From assembly GCA_964552795.1 (NCBI GenBank), contig CAZKIO010000007.1, positions 1-64,000 of the forward strand: a stretch of DNA of 64,000 bases, written 5' to 3'. Origin of the DNA: JAEUHZ01 sp964552795. GTDB taxonomy: Bacteria; Planctomycetota; UBA1135; GCA-002686595. A program made the translations under genes and the position numbers. The notes under the pieces were generated by a model. The model saw only the letters and a program-made list of their open reading frames with translations, had not been told where the DNA came from and did no database searches. Below, in pieces: positions 26,406 through 35,209 of the stretch (position 1 is its first letter; each line of letters begins with the position of its first letter).

Positions 26406-27905
26406 ATGCGTCGCACTCCCCGCCCGTCCGCACTGTCGCTCGCCGCCCTGCTCCTCGTCGCGCCGCGCGCCGTCGCCCAGGGCGGCGCCGTGCGCCTCCC
26501 GCCCCGCCCGCAGGTCAACGCGCAACCCTGGGATCCGGCGCGTGCGTTCCTCGCGCCCTACGGCCTGCAGAACTTCCCGCCGCAGTACGTGCACGCGCTG
26601 CAGGCACTGCTCGAAGCCCGGGCGCAGTACGAGGCGCGCGACTTCCCCGCCGCGCGGGCCACGCTCGATGCGCTGTGGCAGGCGCACCCCGTCGCCGATC
26701 CGAGCTGGGCCGCGCTGCCGACCCAGCCCTTCGGCATCTTCCTCGGCACGCCGCCCTGCTACTACGCGCTGCGCATGTTGACGGACATGACGCAGTGGCG
26801 CGTGCAGAACCCGGGCCAGCCGCCGGCGCCGCGGACGGCACGGCTGACCGTGCTCGTCGTCGGCCAGTCGAACGGCCTCCAACCCCAGAACCTGGCGCAA
26901 CTGACCGCGGGCACCGGCGTGCACGTGGTGCACGCGCTCGATCCGCGCGTCACGGCCGACAACCACCGCGTCGTGCACCACTCGCTCGAGCTGTTCCGGG
27001 AGCACGTGCTGAGGATGACCCAGGGCCTGCTTGCGGTCGACACGCGCATCCTGTCGCTGCCGGCCGTGAACCTGCCCGTGCACGCCGGCGTCGGATCCGG
27101 AGGCTACTTCTACGCCAGCCTCGTCGACGCCAACCAGGTGTTCGCCTCCGTTCCGGCGGCGGAGATCGAGGCGACGGACTGGTGGTGGATCCTCTATCCG
27201 TCGCACGTCCCCGAGCAGTACCCGGCGTTCCAGACCACCGAGTTCATCACGGGCGGAATGGGGACCGGTCCCGGTTCGCGCTCGCCGTTCTTCATCATCG
27301 ACGACCGCTGGCTGGTCCGCAAACCGCCGCATCTGGGCGCCGGCGAGTACTCGGACGTCGAGCGCTCCGTGTACCTGCCGCAGTGGCTCCAGCACGAGTT
27401 CTTCCACCACCTGTTCCGCACGTACCCCGGGTTCGGCCTCGAGGACACGCCGCACCAGTGGTTCAACCTCGCGACCTGGCCGCCGGACTTCGTGGGCCGC
27501 TACGAGGCCGACTACTTCCACGAGGCACTCCACCGCCGGCTGCTGACGGCGCTGCCGCCGCTCAACTCGGCGCTGCGCTACGCGACGGCCGGCGCCCCGT
27601 GGGATCAGATCACCCTCGGCCAGGTGCTGGGCACGTACCACCGCAACCCGATCCAGAATCCTTGGCACATCGGGGAGATCCGCTTCTCAGGTCCACAACT
27701 GCAGTGGCGCAACACCGCGCCGTTCAGCTGGAACCTGTACCCCGATCTCCTGAACGGCAGGCTCGCCACCGGTCCCGACTGCCCCTACTACACGGCTCCG
27801 AACGGCCAGAGGTTCGACATCGTGCTCGAGCGCGACGCGCTCGGCGACATGCTCCCGGTCATCCGCGGCTTCGGATTCCTCGGCGATCTCTACCGGCGCC
27901 AGTGA
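26406..27905 (+). CDS. Secreted HExxH protein of unknown family
   Basis: A 499-residue exported protein with signal peptide ending at APRAVAQG. The only recognisable functional motif is LQHEFFHHLFR (near residue 330), an HExxH zinc-binding helix; downstream acidic residues in YEADYFHEALH (near 365) could give a third ligand and catalytic geometry. The rest (for example FGIFLGTPPCYYALRMLTDM and TARLTVLVVGQSNGLQPQN) matches no family I know. A zinc peptidase of the wider gluzincin group is the best guess. The gene stands alone, with a TAGGAT hexamer seven bases before its ATG and no Shine-Dalgarno sequence. Confidence 0.7.
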   Translation: MRRTPRPSALSLAALLLVAPRAVAQGGAVRLPPRPQVNAQPWDPARAFLAPYGLQNFPPQYVHALQALLEARAQYEARDFPAARATLDALWQAHPVADPSWAALPTQPFGIFLGTPPCYYALRMLTDMTQWRVQNPGQPPAPRTARLTVLVVGQSNGLQPQNLAQLTAGTGVHVVHALDPRVTADNHRVVHHSLELFREHVLRMTQGLLAVDTRILSLPAVNLPVHAGVGSGGYFYASLVDANQVFASVPAAEIEATDWWWILYPSHVPEQYPAFQTTEFITGGMGTGPGSRSPFFIIDDRWLVRKPPHLGAGEYSDVERSVYLPQWLQHEFFHHLFRTYPGFGLEDTPHQWFNLATWPPDFVGRYEADYFHEALHRRLLTALPPLNSALRYATAGAPWDQITLGQVLGTYHRNPIQNPWHIGEIRFSGPQLQWRNTAPFSWNLYPDLLNGRLATGPDCPYYTAPNGQRFDIVLERDALGDMLPVIRGFGFLGDLYRRQ

Positions 27906-27929
27906 GCCCGGCCGTCGCACGGGTGGCGA

Positions 27930-28658
27930 TCAGGCGAGCCAGCCGCCGGCCACGGGCAGGTCCGCGCCCGTGACGTGGCCCGCCCGGTCGGACAGCAGGA
28001 AGTCCGCGGCGTTCGCGACGTCGTCGAGCGTGCCGGCGCGGCCCAGCGGCACGCGCGCCTGGCGCGCGGGGTCGAGCGTGGAGGGCGCGGCGTGCTCGTG
28101 CGGCACGATGCCGGGCGAGAGCAGGTTCACGCGCACGCCGTGCGGCGCCTCCTCCTGGGACCACGAGCGCACGAGCACGAGCAGCGCCGACTTCGCCGCG
28201 GCGTAGGCCGCCGCCTCGCGCCGCGCGCGCAGCCCGTCCAGCCCGGCCGTGCCGAAGAACAGGGCCGCGCCGCGCGCGGCGCGCAACGCAACGCGGGCCG
28301 CGTCGAAGGTGCGCGCGGCCGTCAAGACGTTGCTCTCGAACAGGCGCGCGAGGTCCGCGACGGATCCGCGCTCGAGCGGCCCCTCGGCGTAGTCCCCCAC
28401 CGCGTGCACCAGGGCGTCCACGCGGCCATCGCGCTCGACGACGGCGCGCAGCAGCGCCTGCGCGTCCCCGTCGCGCGCGAGGTCGGCGCGGTGCACGCGC
28501 CCGGGGAACTCGCGCTCCAGGAGCGACGCGCGATCCGCGGACGAGCGCCAGGCGACGTGCACGCGATCGCCGTGCGCGAGCCGGCGCCGCGCGACCGCCA
28601 GCCCCAGGCCGCGCGCGGCTCCGGTCACCAGGACGACACGCTCCGGCGGCGGGGACAC
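27930..28658 (-). CDS. Short-chain dehydrogenase/reductase
   Basis: A 242-residue classical SDR, the FabG-like length. The NAD(P)-binding motif is LVTGAARGLGLAVARR, the core has the NNAG-equivalent segment VHAVGD, and the catalytic Tyr-Lys pair lies in AAYAAAKSALLVLVRSW. The Ser position is occupied by GTAGLD in FFGTAGLDGL, a Thr/Ala variation. The end, GHVTGADLPVAGGWL, is the usual G..l.vdGG motif. Basic residues after the first strand (WRSS) suggest NADPH. The GTG at 28658 has TACCGT seven bases upstream and no ribosome-binding site. It lies 28 bases downstream of lepB. Substrate unknown. Confidence 0.88.
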   Translation of the reverse strand: MSPPPERVVLVTGAARGLGLAVARRRLAHGDRVHVAWRSSADRASLLEREFPGRVHRADLARDGDAQALLRAVVERDGRVDALVHAVGDYAEGPLERGSVADLARLFESNVLTAARTFDAARVALRAARGAALFFGTAGLDGLRARREAAAYAAAKSALLVLVRSWSQEEAPHGVRVNLLSPGIVPHEHAAPSTLDPARQARVPLGRAGTLDDVANAADFLLSDRAGHVTGADLPVAGGWLA

Positions 28659-28686
28659 GCCGGCGACGGTACGGGCCGGACCGCGG

Positions 28687-29334
28687 TCAGTCCAGCAGGC
28701 CCAGGCGTGCCGGCGGCCACACCCGCAGGTCGACCTTGCCGACGAGGTGCGTGCGCGGCACGAACCCGAACTCGCGCGAGTCGGAGCTGTGCGTGCGGTT
28801 GTCGCCCAGCACGAAGTAGGCGTCCGCCGGGACGGTCGTCGCGAGGCGCGTGCGCGGATCCTGCGCGGCGACGTAGGGTTCGTCGAGCCGGCGGCCGTTG
28901 ACCCACACCGCACCGCCCTCGATGCGGATCACGTCGCCGGGCACGCCGATCACGCGCTTGATGTAGTCCACGGTCGGATCGACCGGGTAGCGCAGCACCG
29001 CGATGTCGCCGCGCTGCGCGCTGCCCAGGACGTAGCTCAGGTGGTCGACCACGATGCGGTCCCCGTCGTGGATCCCCGGCGACATCGAGCTTCCGCGCAC
29101 GACCGACAGGTTGAAGAGCAGCCCCCAGCCCGCGAGCAGCAGCACGCCGACCTTCATCCCGGTCGCCAGCGCGGAACGCCAGCGCCGGCGCAGTTCGCGG
29201 CGGACGCGTGCGCGCGCGCGCGCGCGCACGAGCGCCGGGTCCGCGTCGCTGGACGGGACGATGCGCCAGGCGACGTCGCGCGGGACCGCGAGCGGCCCGG
29301 CGTGCGGTCCCCGGAGGCGCGACAGCGTGTGCAT
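28687..29334 (-). CDS. lepB: Signal peptidase I
   Basis: A 215-residue inner-membrane protease that removes signal peptides from exported proteins. The N-terminal 55 residues are Arg-rich and cytoplasmic. One transmembrane helix follows (about 61-78). The catalytic Ser83 lies in GSSMSPGIHDGDRIVVDHLS and the general base Lys126 in VDYIKRVIGVPGD. The C-terminal boxes YFVLGDNRTHSSDSREFGFV and HLVGKVDLRVWP are also present. The many secreted proteins in this window need such an enzyme. The gene is followed by an SDR and faces away from the M24 peptidase operon. Confidence 0.93.
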   Translation of the reverse strand: MHTLSRLRGPHAGPLAVPRDVAWRIVPSSDADPALVRARARARVRRELRRRWRSALATGMKVGVLLLAGWGLLFNLSVVRGSSMSPGIHDGDRIVVDHLSYVLGSAQRGDIAVLRYPVDPTVDYIKRVIGVPGDVIRIEGGAVWVNGRRLDEPYVAAQDPRTRLATTVPADAYFVLGDNRTHSSDSREFGFVPRTHLVGKVDLRVWPPARLGLLD

Positions 29335-29427
29335 CGGCTCCGGCCTATCGACGCGCGGCCGCCCGGCGGTTGAGCGCGGACCCGCGCTTCCTCGCGGCGG
29401 CGCCCCCGGCTACCTTCTGCCCGCCCC

Positions 29428-30744
29428 ATGGCGCACACGGACGGAGCATCGGACCGCGGCGGGATCCCGCGGCGGCGGTTCCTGGCGGCCGCCGGACTCG
29501 CGGCGGGCCTGCCCGCGTGCGCCGCCGTCCGCGGGACGCGCGCAGCTGCGGACGCGGCACCGGCCCGGACCGAGGATCTGTTCGCGCACCTCGCCGACCA
29601 GCGCGGCACCGTGGCCCCGATCTCGCCGGCCGAACGCGCCGCGCGTCGCAAGCGCCTCGCGAATGTGCTCGCGGCACAGGGTCTCGACGCGATCCTCGTC
29701 GAGCCCGGCCCGACCATGGCGTGGCTCACGGGCGTGTCCTGGGGCAAGTCGGAACGCCTGTTCGCGTTCGTGGGCACGGCCGACGGCGCGCACGCCTGGG
29801 TCGTCCCCGCCTTCGAAGCCTCCAAGGCGCGCCAGCAGATCGATGCCCCGGACGGACCGGGCGGCAGCCTCGTCACCTGGGAGGAGCACGAACGACCGGC
29901 GCCGGTGCTGGCGGCGGTGCTGCGCGAGCGACGGCTGGAACGCATCGCGATCGAGCCGCAGGTGCGCTGGATCTTCGCCGACCAGCTCGCCACGGCTCTG
30001 GGTCGCGAACGCCTCGCGTCGGGCCATCCCGTCGTGTTCGCGCTGCGCGCGCGCAAGGACGAGCACGAGCTGGCCCTGATGCGGCGCGCCAGCGAACTGA
30101 CGCAGCTCGCGATCCGCGAGGTGGCGGCCACGCTGCGTCCGGGCCTGACGGGCGCGGACATCGCGCAGCGCATGGCCGCCGCGCACCAGGGCCTGGGGAT
30201 GCGCTCGCCGTGGGCGTTGTGCCTGATCGGCGCGGCGGCGGCGCTGCCGCACGGAGACCGGCACGACGTCGCGCTGGAGCGCGGATCGGTGCTGCTGATC
30301 GACACGGGAGCCAGCCTGCACGGCTACCAGAGCGACACGACGCGCACCTGGGTCGTCGACGGCGCGCCCGAGGCCGAGTTCGCGCGCGCCTGGCACAGCG
30401 TGCGCGACGCGCAGATGCGCGCCTTCGAGATGATCGCGCCCGGCGTGCGCTGCGCCGACGTCGACGCGCGCGCGCGCGCGGCGCTGGTCGCGCAGGGGTG
30501 GCCGGGCGGCTACGGCGTGCTCACGCACCGCCTGGGCCACGGCATCGGCATGGAGGGCCACGAGGATCCGTACTTCGACGGCGGCAGCGACGTCGTGCTC
30601 GAGAGCGGCATGACGCTGTCCGACGAACCCGGCATCTACCTGCCCGGACGCTTCGGCGTGCGCATCGAGGACATCGTCGCCGTCGCGGAGAGCGGTGCGG
30701 ACCACTTCGGCACGTGGCAGCGCCGCGAGACCTCGCCGGAATGA
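29428..30744 (+). CDS. M24-family (Xaa-Pro aminopeptidase-like) Tat lipoprotein
   Basis: A 438-residue peptidase. The N-terminus has a twin-arginine signal (PRRRFLAAAGLAAGLPAC) ending in a lipobox LPAC, so it is probably Tat-exported and lipidated. An N-terminal creatinase-like domain (about 65-190) precedes the pita-bread catalytic domain, whose five metal ligands are visible: Asp292 (LLIDTGAS), Asp303 (YQSDTTRTW), His371 (RLGHGIGMEGHE), Glu400 (LSDEPGIY) and Glu414 (VRIEDIVAV). It should cleave N-terminal residues before proline, or related bonds. Its stop overlaps the next gene as ATGA, so it opens a four-gene operon with an ABC exporter and a CPBP protease fusion. Confidence 0.92.
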   Translation: MAHTDGASDRGGIPRRRFLAAAGLAAGLPACAAVRGTRAAADAAPARTEDLFAHLADQRGTVAPISPAERAARRKRLANVLAAQGLDAILVEPGPTMAWLTGVSWGKSERLFAFVGTADGAHAWVVPAFEASKARQQIDAPDGPGGSLVTWEEHERPAPVLAAVLRERRLERIAIEPQVRWIFADQLATALGRERLASGHPVVFALRARKDEHELALMRRASELTQLAIREVAATLRPGLTGADIAQRMAAAHQGLGMRSPWALCLIGAAAALPHGDRHDVALERGSVLLIDTGASLHGYQSDTTRTWVVDGAPEAEFARAWHSVRDAQMRAFEMIAPGVRCADVDARARAALVAQGWPGGYGVLTHRLGHGIGMEGHEDPYFDGGSDVVLESGMTLSDEPGIYLPGRFGVRIEDIVAVAESGADHFGTWQRRETSPE

Positions 30745-32078
30745 GCGCCGCGCCGCGCGACACGCCGCGTTCGACGTTCGCCGCGACGCTCCTGGTGGCG
30801 CGCAAGGAACTCGTCTCGAGCTTCCGCGACCGCCAGACGACGCTGTACACGGTCGTCCTGCCGATCGCGCTGTACCCGTTCCTGTTCTGGGTGCTGATCC
30901 AGGGCGCGCTCCTCCTGCAGGGCCGGCGCGAGCGGACCGAGGTCGATCTGCAGCTCGTCGCCGAGGCGCCGCTGGAGGCGCCGGCCGGGCTCTCCGCCGC
31001 GCTGACCGAGGACCCCGAGCTCCCCGGGCTGGAGCGCATCGACGTGCGGCCCATCGAGTCGCTCGCCGACGAGGAGCAGGTGCGCGAGCGCGTGCGGCGC
31101 CCGCTCGATCCGGACGACGCGCCCGGCCGCGCCGACGCCGTGCTGTTCCTGCGCGGCCCACCCGCCGCCGGCGCAGCCGACGAGGGCGGCGGCGCGGAGC
31201 TGTACTACGACAGCACGTCGGCGCGCTCGGGGCTGGCGCGCGCGCGCGTCGAGGAGCGCCTGCCGGCCTTCGCCGACCGGCTGCGCGAGGAACGCGCGCG
31301 GGAGCTCGCGCATTCCGCCGCCGACCTCGAGCCTCTGCGCCTCGCGGATCCGGTCGACGTCGCGGCGCTGCACGACCGCGGCGCGTACCTCCTCTCGTTC
31401 CTTCTGCCGATGCTGCTCGTGCTCATGACGGTCATGGGCGCGTTCTACCCGGCCGTGGACCTGACGGCGGGCGAGCGCGAGCGTCGCACGGAGGAGACCA
31501 CGCTGCTCCTGCCCGTGCCGCGCCAGGCCGTGCACCAGGGCAAGATCCTCGCCGTGTGCACGACCGCCGTGCTGGCGACGTCGCTCAACCTGATGGCGCT
31601 GGGGCTCTCCGCCGGGCACCTCCTGCAGATGGCGAGCACCGGGCGCGCGATCGAGGTCGAACTGCCGCTGGCCTCGTTCGCGGCCATCCTGCCGCTGGCG
31701 CTGCTGTTCGCGCTGTTCGTCAGCGCCGTGCTGACGGGCATCGCCGCGTTCGCGCGCACGTTCCAGGAAGGCCAGGCGCTGCTGGGCCCCGTGCAGATGG
31801 TGTTCATCCTGCCGGCGATGGCGGCCGTGATCCCGGGGATCGAGTTCACGCCGACGCTGGCGTGCATCCCGGTGATCAACGTCGTCTTCGCCTTCCGCGC
31901 CCTGCTGCTGGGGGATTCGATGCCGCTCTCCTACACGCTGACCGCGCTCTCGCTCCTCTTGTGCGCCGCGGCGTCGGTCTGGCTGGCGATGCGCCTCCTG
32001 TCGCGCGAACCGGGGCCGGAGGGCGGCTGGGTGCGCAAGCTGCTCGGCCGGCGTCCGATCGGCGGAGGCGCGGCATGA
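30741..32078 (+). CDS. ABC-2 type (NatB-like) transporter permease
   Basis: A 445-residue membrane protein with one N-terminal transmembrane helix (TLYTVVLPIALYPFLFWVLI), a large extracytoplasmic domain of about 170 residues, and five or more C-terminal helices beginning at LLSFLLPMLLVLMTVMGAFY. The phrase GERERRTEETTLLLPVPRQAVHQGK is the NatB/ABC-2 coupling motif. NatB with NatA forms ATP-driven sodium or peptide-type exporters. It overlaps both neighbours by four bases (ATGA), and the ATPase follows. Cargo is unknown. Confidence 0.87.
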   Translation: MSAAPRDTPRSTFAATLLVARKELVSSFRDRQTTLYTVVLPIALYPFLFWVLIQGALLLQGRRERTEVDLQLVAEAPLEAPAGLSAALTEDPELPGLERIDVRPIESLADEEQVRERVRRPLDPDDAPGRADAVLFLRGPPAAGAADEGGGAELYYDSTSARSGLARARVEERLPAFADRLREERARELAHSAADLEPLRLADPVDVAALHDRGAYLLSFLLPMLLVLMTVMGAFYPAVDLTAGERERRTEETTLLLPVPRQAVHQGKILAVCTTAVLATSLNLMALGLSAGHLLQMASTGRAIEVELPLASFAAILPLALLFALFVSAVLTGIAAFARTFQEGQALLGPVQMVFILPAMAAVIPGIEFTPTLACIPVINVVFAFRALLLGDSMPLSYTLTALSLLLCAAASVWLAMRLLSREPGPEGGWVRKLLGRRPIGGGAA

Positions 32079-32854
32079 GCCCGGCCGCGGACGGCGCGCG
32101 CCGCGCGATCGAGGCGCGCGGCCTGCGCAAGAGCTACGTCGATCCCGAACGCGGCCGCGTCGAGGCACTGCGCGGGCTCGATCTCGATTGCCGGCCGGGC
32201 GAGATCTACGGGCTGCTCGGACCCAACGGCGCGGGCAAGACCACGACGCTGCGCATCCTCTCGACGATCCTCGCGCCCAGCGCCGGCACGGCCCGCGTCG
32301 ACGGCGTCGACGTGGCGACCGACCCGCTCGAGGCGCGGCGGCGCATCGGGTTCCTCTCGGGCACGACGGGGCTGTACCCGCGACTCACGCCGCGCGAGAC
32401 GCTGCGCTACTTCGGACGCCTGCACGGCATCGAGCGCGACGCCCTCGAGGCGCGCATCGAGGAGCTGGTGAAGGCCTTCGCGATGGAGGCCTTCGCCGAC
32501 GGGCGGTGCGAGGGGCTCTCGACCGGACAGCGCCAGCGCGTCTCGATCGCGCGCGCCGTGCTGCACGACCCGCCGGTGCTGATCCTCGACGAGCCGACGA
32601 CCGGCCTCGACGTGCTGGCCAGCTCGGCGATGATCGAGTTCATCGAATCGGCCCGCGCTGGCGGCACGTGCGTGCTGTTCAGCACGCACGTGCTGTCCGA
32701 GGCCGAGCGCCTGTGCGACCGCATCGGCATCCTGCACGGTGGCCGCCTCCTGGCCTCGGGCACGTTCGAGGAGCTGTGCGCGGCCACCGGAGCGGAGTGG
32801 CTCGAGGACGTGTTCCGCGAGCTGGTCCGCCGCGCCGCGGGAGAGGCGCGGTGA
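32075..32854 (+). CDS. ABC transporter ATP-binding protein (NatA-like)
   Basis: A 259-residue ABC ATPase with Walker A GLLGPNGAGKTTT, Q-loop region RIGFLSGTTGLYPRLTPRET, signature GLSTGQRQRVSIARA, Walker B VLILDEPTTGLD and H-loop LFSTHVLSEAERL. Sequence and length match the NatA/CcmA class of ABC-2 exporters. It overlaps the NatB-like permease start to stop and is followed with GTGA overlap by a second permease fused to a CPBP protease, so one ATPase probably serves both permease chains. Confidence 0.92.
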   Translation: MSPAADGARRAIEARGLRKSYVDPERGRVEALRGLDLDCRPGEIYGLLGPNGAGKTTTLRILSTILAPSAGTARVDGVDVATDPLEARRRIGFLSGTTGLYPRLTPRETLRYFGRLHGIERDALEARIEELVKAFAMEAFADGRCEGLSTGQRQRVSIARAVLHDPPVLILDEPTTGLDVLASSAMIEFIESARAGGTCVLFSTHVLSEAERLCDRIGILHGGRLLASGTFEELCAATGAEWLEDVFRELVRRAAGEAR

Positions 32855-34953
32855 CGCAGCGTCCGCGCGGACCGCGCCGCCGGCCGCGGACCGCGATCGC
32901 GCCGCGGACGCGCGCGGCGCTCTCCAACCCCGCGCCGCCCGCACGCCTCGCCCGGGCGGTCTTCGCCACGCAGGTGCGCGGCCTCCTGCGCGACCGCCGC
33001 GCGCTGTTCGCCGCGTTCGTGCTGCCGATCCTGCTCTACCCGCTGATGTTCCTGGGCAACTCGTGGCTCGAACGCCTGTCGACGCGGACGCTCGAGGCGC
33101 GCACCGTGCGGGCGGCGCTCGACCTGCGCGGCGCTCCCGAGGATGCGGCCGCGCGGCTGCGCGCGCGCCTCGCCGAGGAGGCGCCGATCGAAATCGAGGA
33201 CGTGGACGCCGGCGCCGTCCTCCCCGACGCCGCGGCCGCGCCGGACGCCGCGCCGGCGGTGGAGCGCGCCGCGGCGCTCCTGGCGGACGACCACGACGTG
33301 CTCCTCGCGGCGCTCCCCGCCGATCCCGGCGCGCCGTGGTCGCTGGCGACCTGGTACGACGGCACGCGCGACGTCTCCAACGAAGCCCGCCGCCGCGTCC
33401 GGCTCGCAACGCGCGACCTGCACGACGAGCTCGCGCGGGAACGGCGCCTGCAGTTGCTGGGCTCCGATCCCGCGCGCGGCCTGGCGCTCACGCCGATCGA
33501 CGTCGCCAGCCCCGAGGACCAGAGCGGCGCCCTGCTGGGACGCTGGCTGCCGCTGCTCGCGGTGTTCGTGCTCCTGGCCGGCGCCTCGCACGCCGCGCTG
33601 GCCGCGTTCGCCGGCGAGCGCGAGGCGGGCACGCTCGAGACGCTCCTCGTCCAGCCCGTCACCAGCGGCAGCGTCGTCGCCGCCAAGTTCGCCGCCGTGC
33701 TGGCCGTCAGCGTGGTCTCGCTGGTCCTCAACGTCGGCAGCGTCGTCGTGTGCCTGGCCCTGGGGCTGGGCACGTTGCCGGGCTCGGGGGGCGCGGACGG
33801 CTTCGCGCTCGGCGCGGGCCGCATGCTGGGCGGCGCCGCGCTGTTCCTGCCGGCCGCGGTGCTCCTGTGCGCGCTCCTGTGCCTGGTGTGCGGACGCGCG
33901 CGCACGTTCCGCGAGGGCCAGCATCTGCTGCTGCCGCTGCTCCTCCTGGCGGTCGTGCCGACGCTGCCCGCGCTGCAACCCGACATCGAGCTCGATGCGT
34001 TGCTCGCCGCGCTGCCGCTCACCGGCCCGTCGCTGGTGTTGCGCGATGCCCTGCGTGGTTCCGTGTCGATCCCGCTCGCCGCGTGGGCGATGGTCGCGAG
34101 TTCGGGCTGGGCCGCGCTTGCGCTGTGGCGGCTCGCGCGCGCGCTCGACGCCGAGAAGCTCCTCCAGCACGGCGAGAACGAGGACGAGGTCGGGCGCCGC
34201 CGCACGCAGTCGCGCACCGCGCTGCGCTGGGCCATCCTGGTGGTGTTCGCGGTCTACCTCGTCGGCGGCTGGCTGCAGGCGCTCGACCCGGTCTGGGGCC
34301 TGGCGTTGACGCTGTGGGGCATCCTGCCGCTCGCGGCCTGGCTCTCGGCGCGCGGCACGGCGCGGCGCGCGCGCGAGTCGATCGCCGACGTGCTCTCGCT
34401 GCGGCCGCCGCGCGTCGCGCACGCGCTCGGCGCCGTGCTGATCGCGCCGGCGGCCGCGCTCGGCGCGCGCCACCTGTTCGAGTGGCAGCAGCGCGCGCTG
34501 CCGATGCCGCACCACTTCGAGTCGGTTTCGCTGCCGCTGGAGATCCTGGGCCAGGGCGTGCTCCTGCAGGTGGTGCTGCTCGCGCTCTCGCCCGCAATCT
34601 GCGAGGAGCTCTTCTTCCGCGGCGCGCTGCTCTCCGGGCTGCGTCGCGATGCGCCGTGGTGGCGCGTGCTGGCGTGGCAGGCGCTCCTGTTCGGCGCGGT
34701 GCACGCGTCGATCTACAGGTTCGCGCCCACGGCGCTGCTCGGCGCGCTCCTGGCGGCGATCACGCTGCGCGCGCGCAGCGTCGTTCCGGCCGTGCTGCTG
34801 CACGGCGCCTACAACGCGCTGCTGGTCCTGTCCGACACCTGGCCGGTTCTGTCCAACCCCCACCTCGCCTGGGCGGCCCTGCTGGCCCCGTTCCTGTTCC
34901 TGGGTCGCGAAAACCCCTCCGCCCCAGAACTGGGAGCGCGCTCAAATACCTGA
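32851..34953 (+). CDS. ABC-2 permease fused to CPBP intramembrane protease
   Basis: A 700-residue polytopic protein with two parts. Residues 1 to about 430 repeat the NatB plan: one helix (LFAAFVLPILLYPLMFLG), a large outer domain, then helices with GEREAGTLETLLVQPVTSGS as coupling motif. Residues about 445-680 are a CPBP (CAAX-protease/bacteriocin-processing) domain: EExxxR in AICEELFFRGALLSGL, the second motif FGAVHASIYRF and the third HGAYNALLVL. These supply the Glu and His residues of the glutamic intramembrane protease site. The start is a GTG overlapping the ATPase stop. The last codons and the stop lie inside a repeat-like AT-richer stretch. The fusion suggests export linked to intramembrane cleavage of a peptide or lipid-modified protein. 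Confidence 0.88.
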   Translation: MTQRPRGPRRRPRTAIAPRTRAALSNPAPPARLARAVFATQVRGLLRDRRALFAAFVLPILLYPLMFLGNSWLERLSTRTLEARTVRAALDLRGAPEDAAARLRARLAEEAPIEIEDVDAGAVLPDAAAAPDAAPAVERAAALLADDHDVLLAALPADPGAPWSLATWYDGTRDVSNEARRRVRLATRDLHDELARERRLQLLGSDPARGLALTPIDVASPEDQSGALLGRWLPLLAVFVLLAGASHAALAAFAGEREAGTLETLLVQPVTSGSVVAAKFAAVLAVSVVSLVLNVGSVVVCLALGLGTLPGSGGADGFALGAGRMLGGAALFLPAAVLLCALLCLVCGRARTFREGQHLLLPLLLLAVVPTLPALQPDIELDALLAALPLTGPSLVLRDALRGSVSIPLAAWAMVASSGWAALALWRLARALDAEKLLQHGENEDEVGRRRTQSRTALRWAILVVFAVYLVGGWLQALDPVWGLALTLWGILPLAAWLSARGTARRARESIADVLSLRPPRVAHALGAVLIAPAAALGARHLFEWQQRALPMPHHFESVSLPLEILGQGVLLQVVLLALSPAICEELFFRGALLSGLRRDAPWWRVLAWQALLFGAVHASIYRFAPTALLGALLAAITLRARSVVPAVLLHGAYNALLVLSDTWPVLSNPHLAWAALLAPFLFLGRENPSAPELGARSNT

Positions 34954-35083
34954 CACCTTTGGACTTACGACACCTCTTCGGAAGCATGCCGGAGAGCCGG
35001 ACCCGCGCGTGGTGCTCCGCAGCGGAGTCGCGGGTGTCCCGGCCGCGGCCCGCCGCGCGGCCCCCCCCAGCAAGGAGCCGGTC

Positions 35084-35209
35084 ATGGCGCATTCGGTCGA
35101 CAACACCTTCCGCATCTTCGAGACGTTGTTCCTCTACGCGACGGTCGGGGCCTCGGTGGTCCTGACCCTGCTGCTCGCCGGAGTCCCGTCGCTGATCCTG
35201 GGACGCTGA
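35084..35209 (+). CDS. Small single-pass membrane protein (41 aa)
   Basis: An unrecognised 41-residue open reading frame beginning MAHSVDNTFRIFETLFLYAT. One hydrophobic helix (about residues 15-38) makes up most of the protein and it ends with an Arg. A good Shine-Dalgarno sequence, AAGGAG, lies seven bases before the ATG, which is rare in this window and supports real translation. It follows the ABC/CPBP gene by 130 bases and its stop abuts the stop of the convergent EamA gene. It could be a small accessory subunit of a membrane complex or a cargo peptide of the ABC/CPBP system, but nothing in the sequence decides this. Confidence 0.55.
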   Translation: MAHSVDNTFRIFETLFLYATVGASVVLTLLLAGVPSLILGR

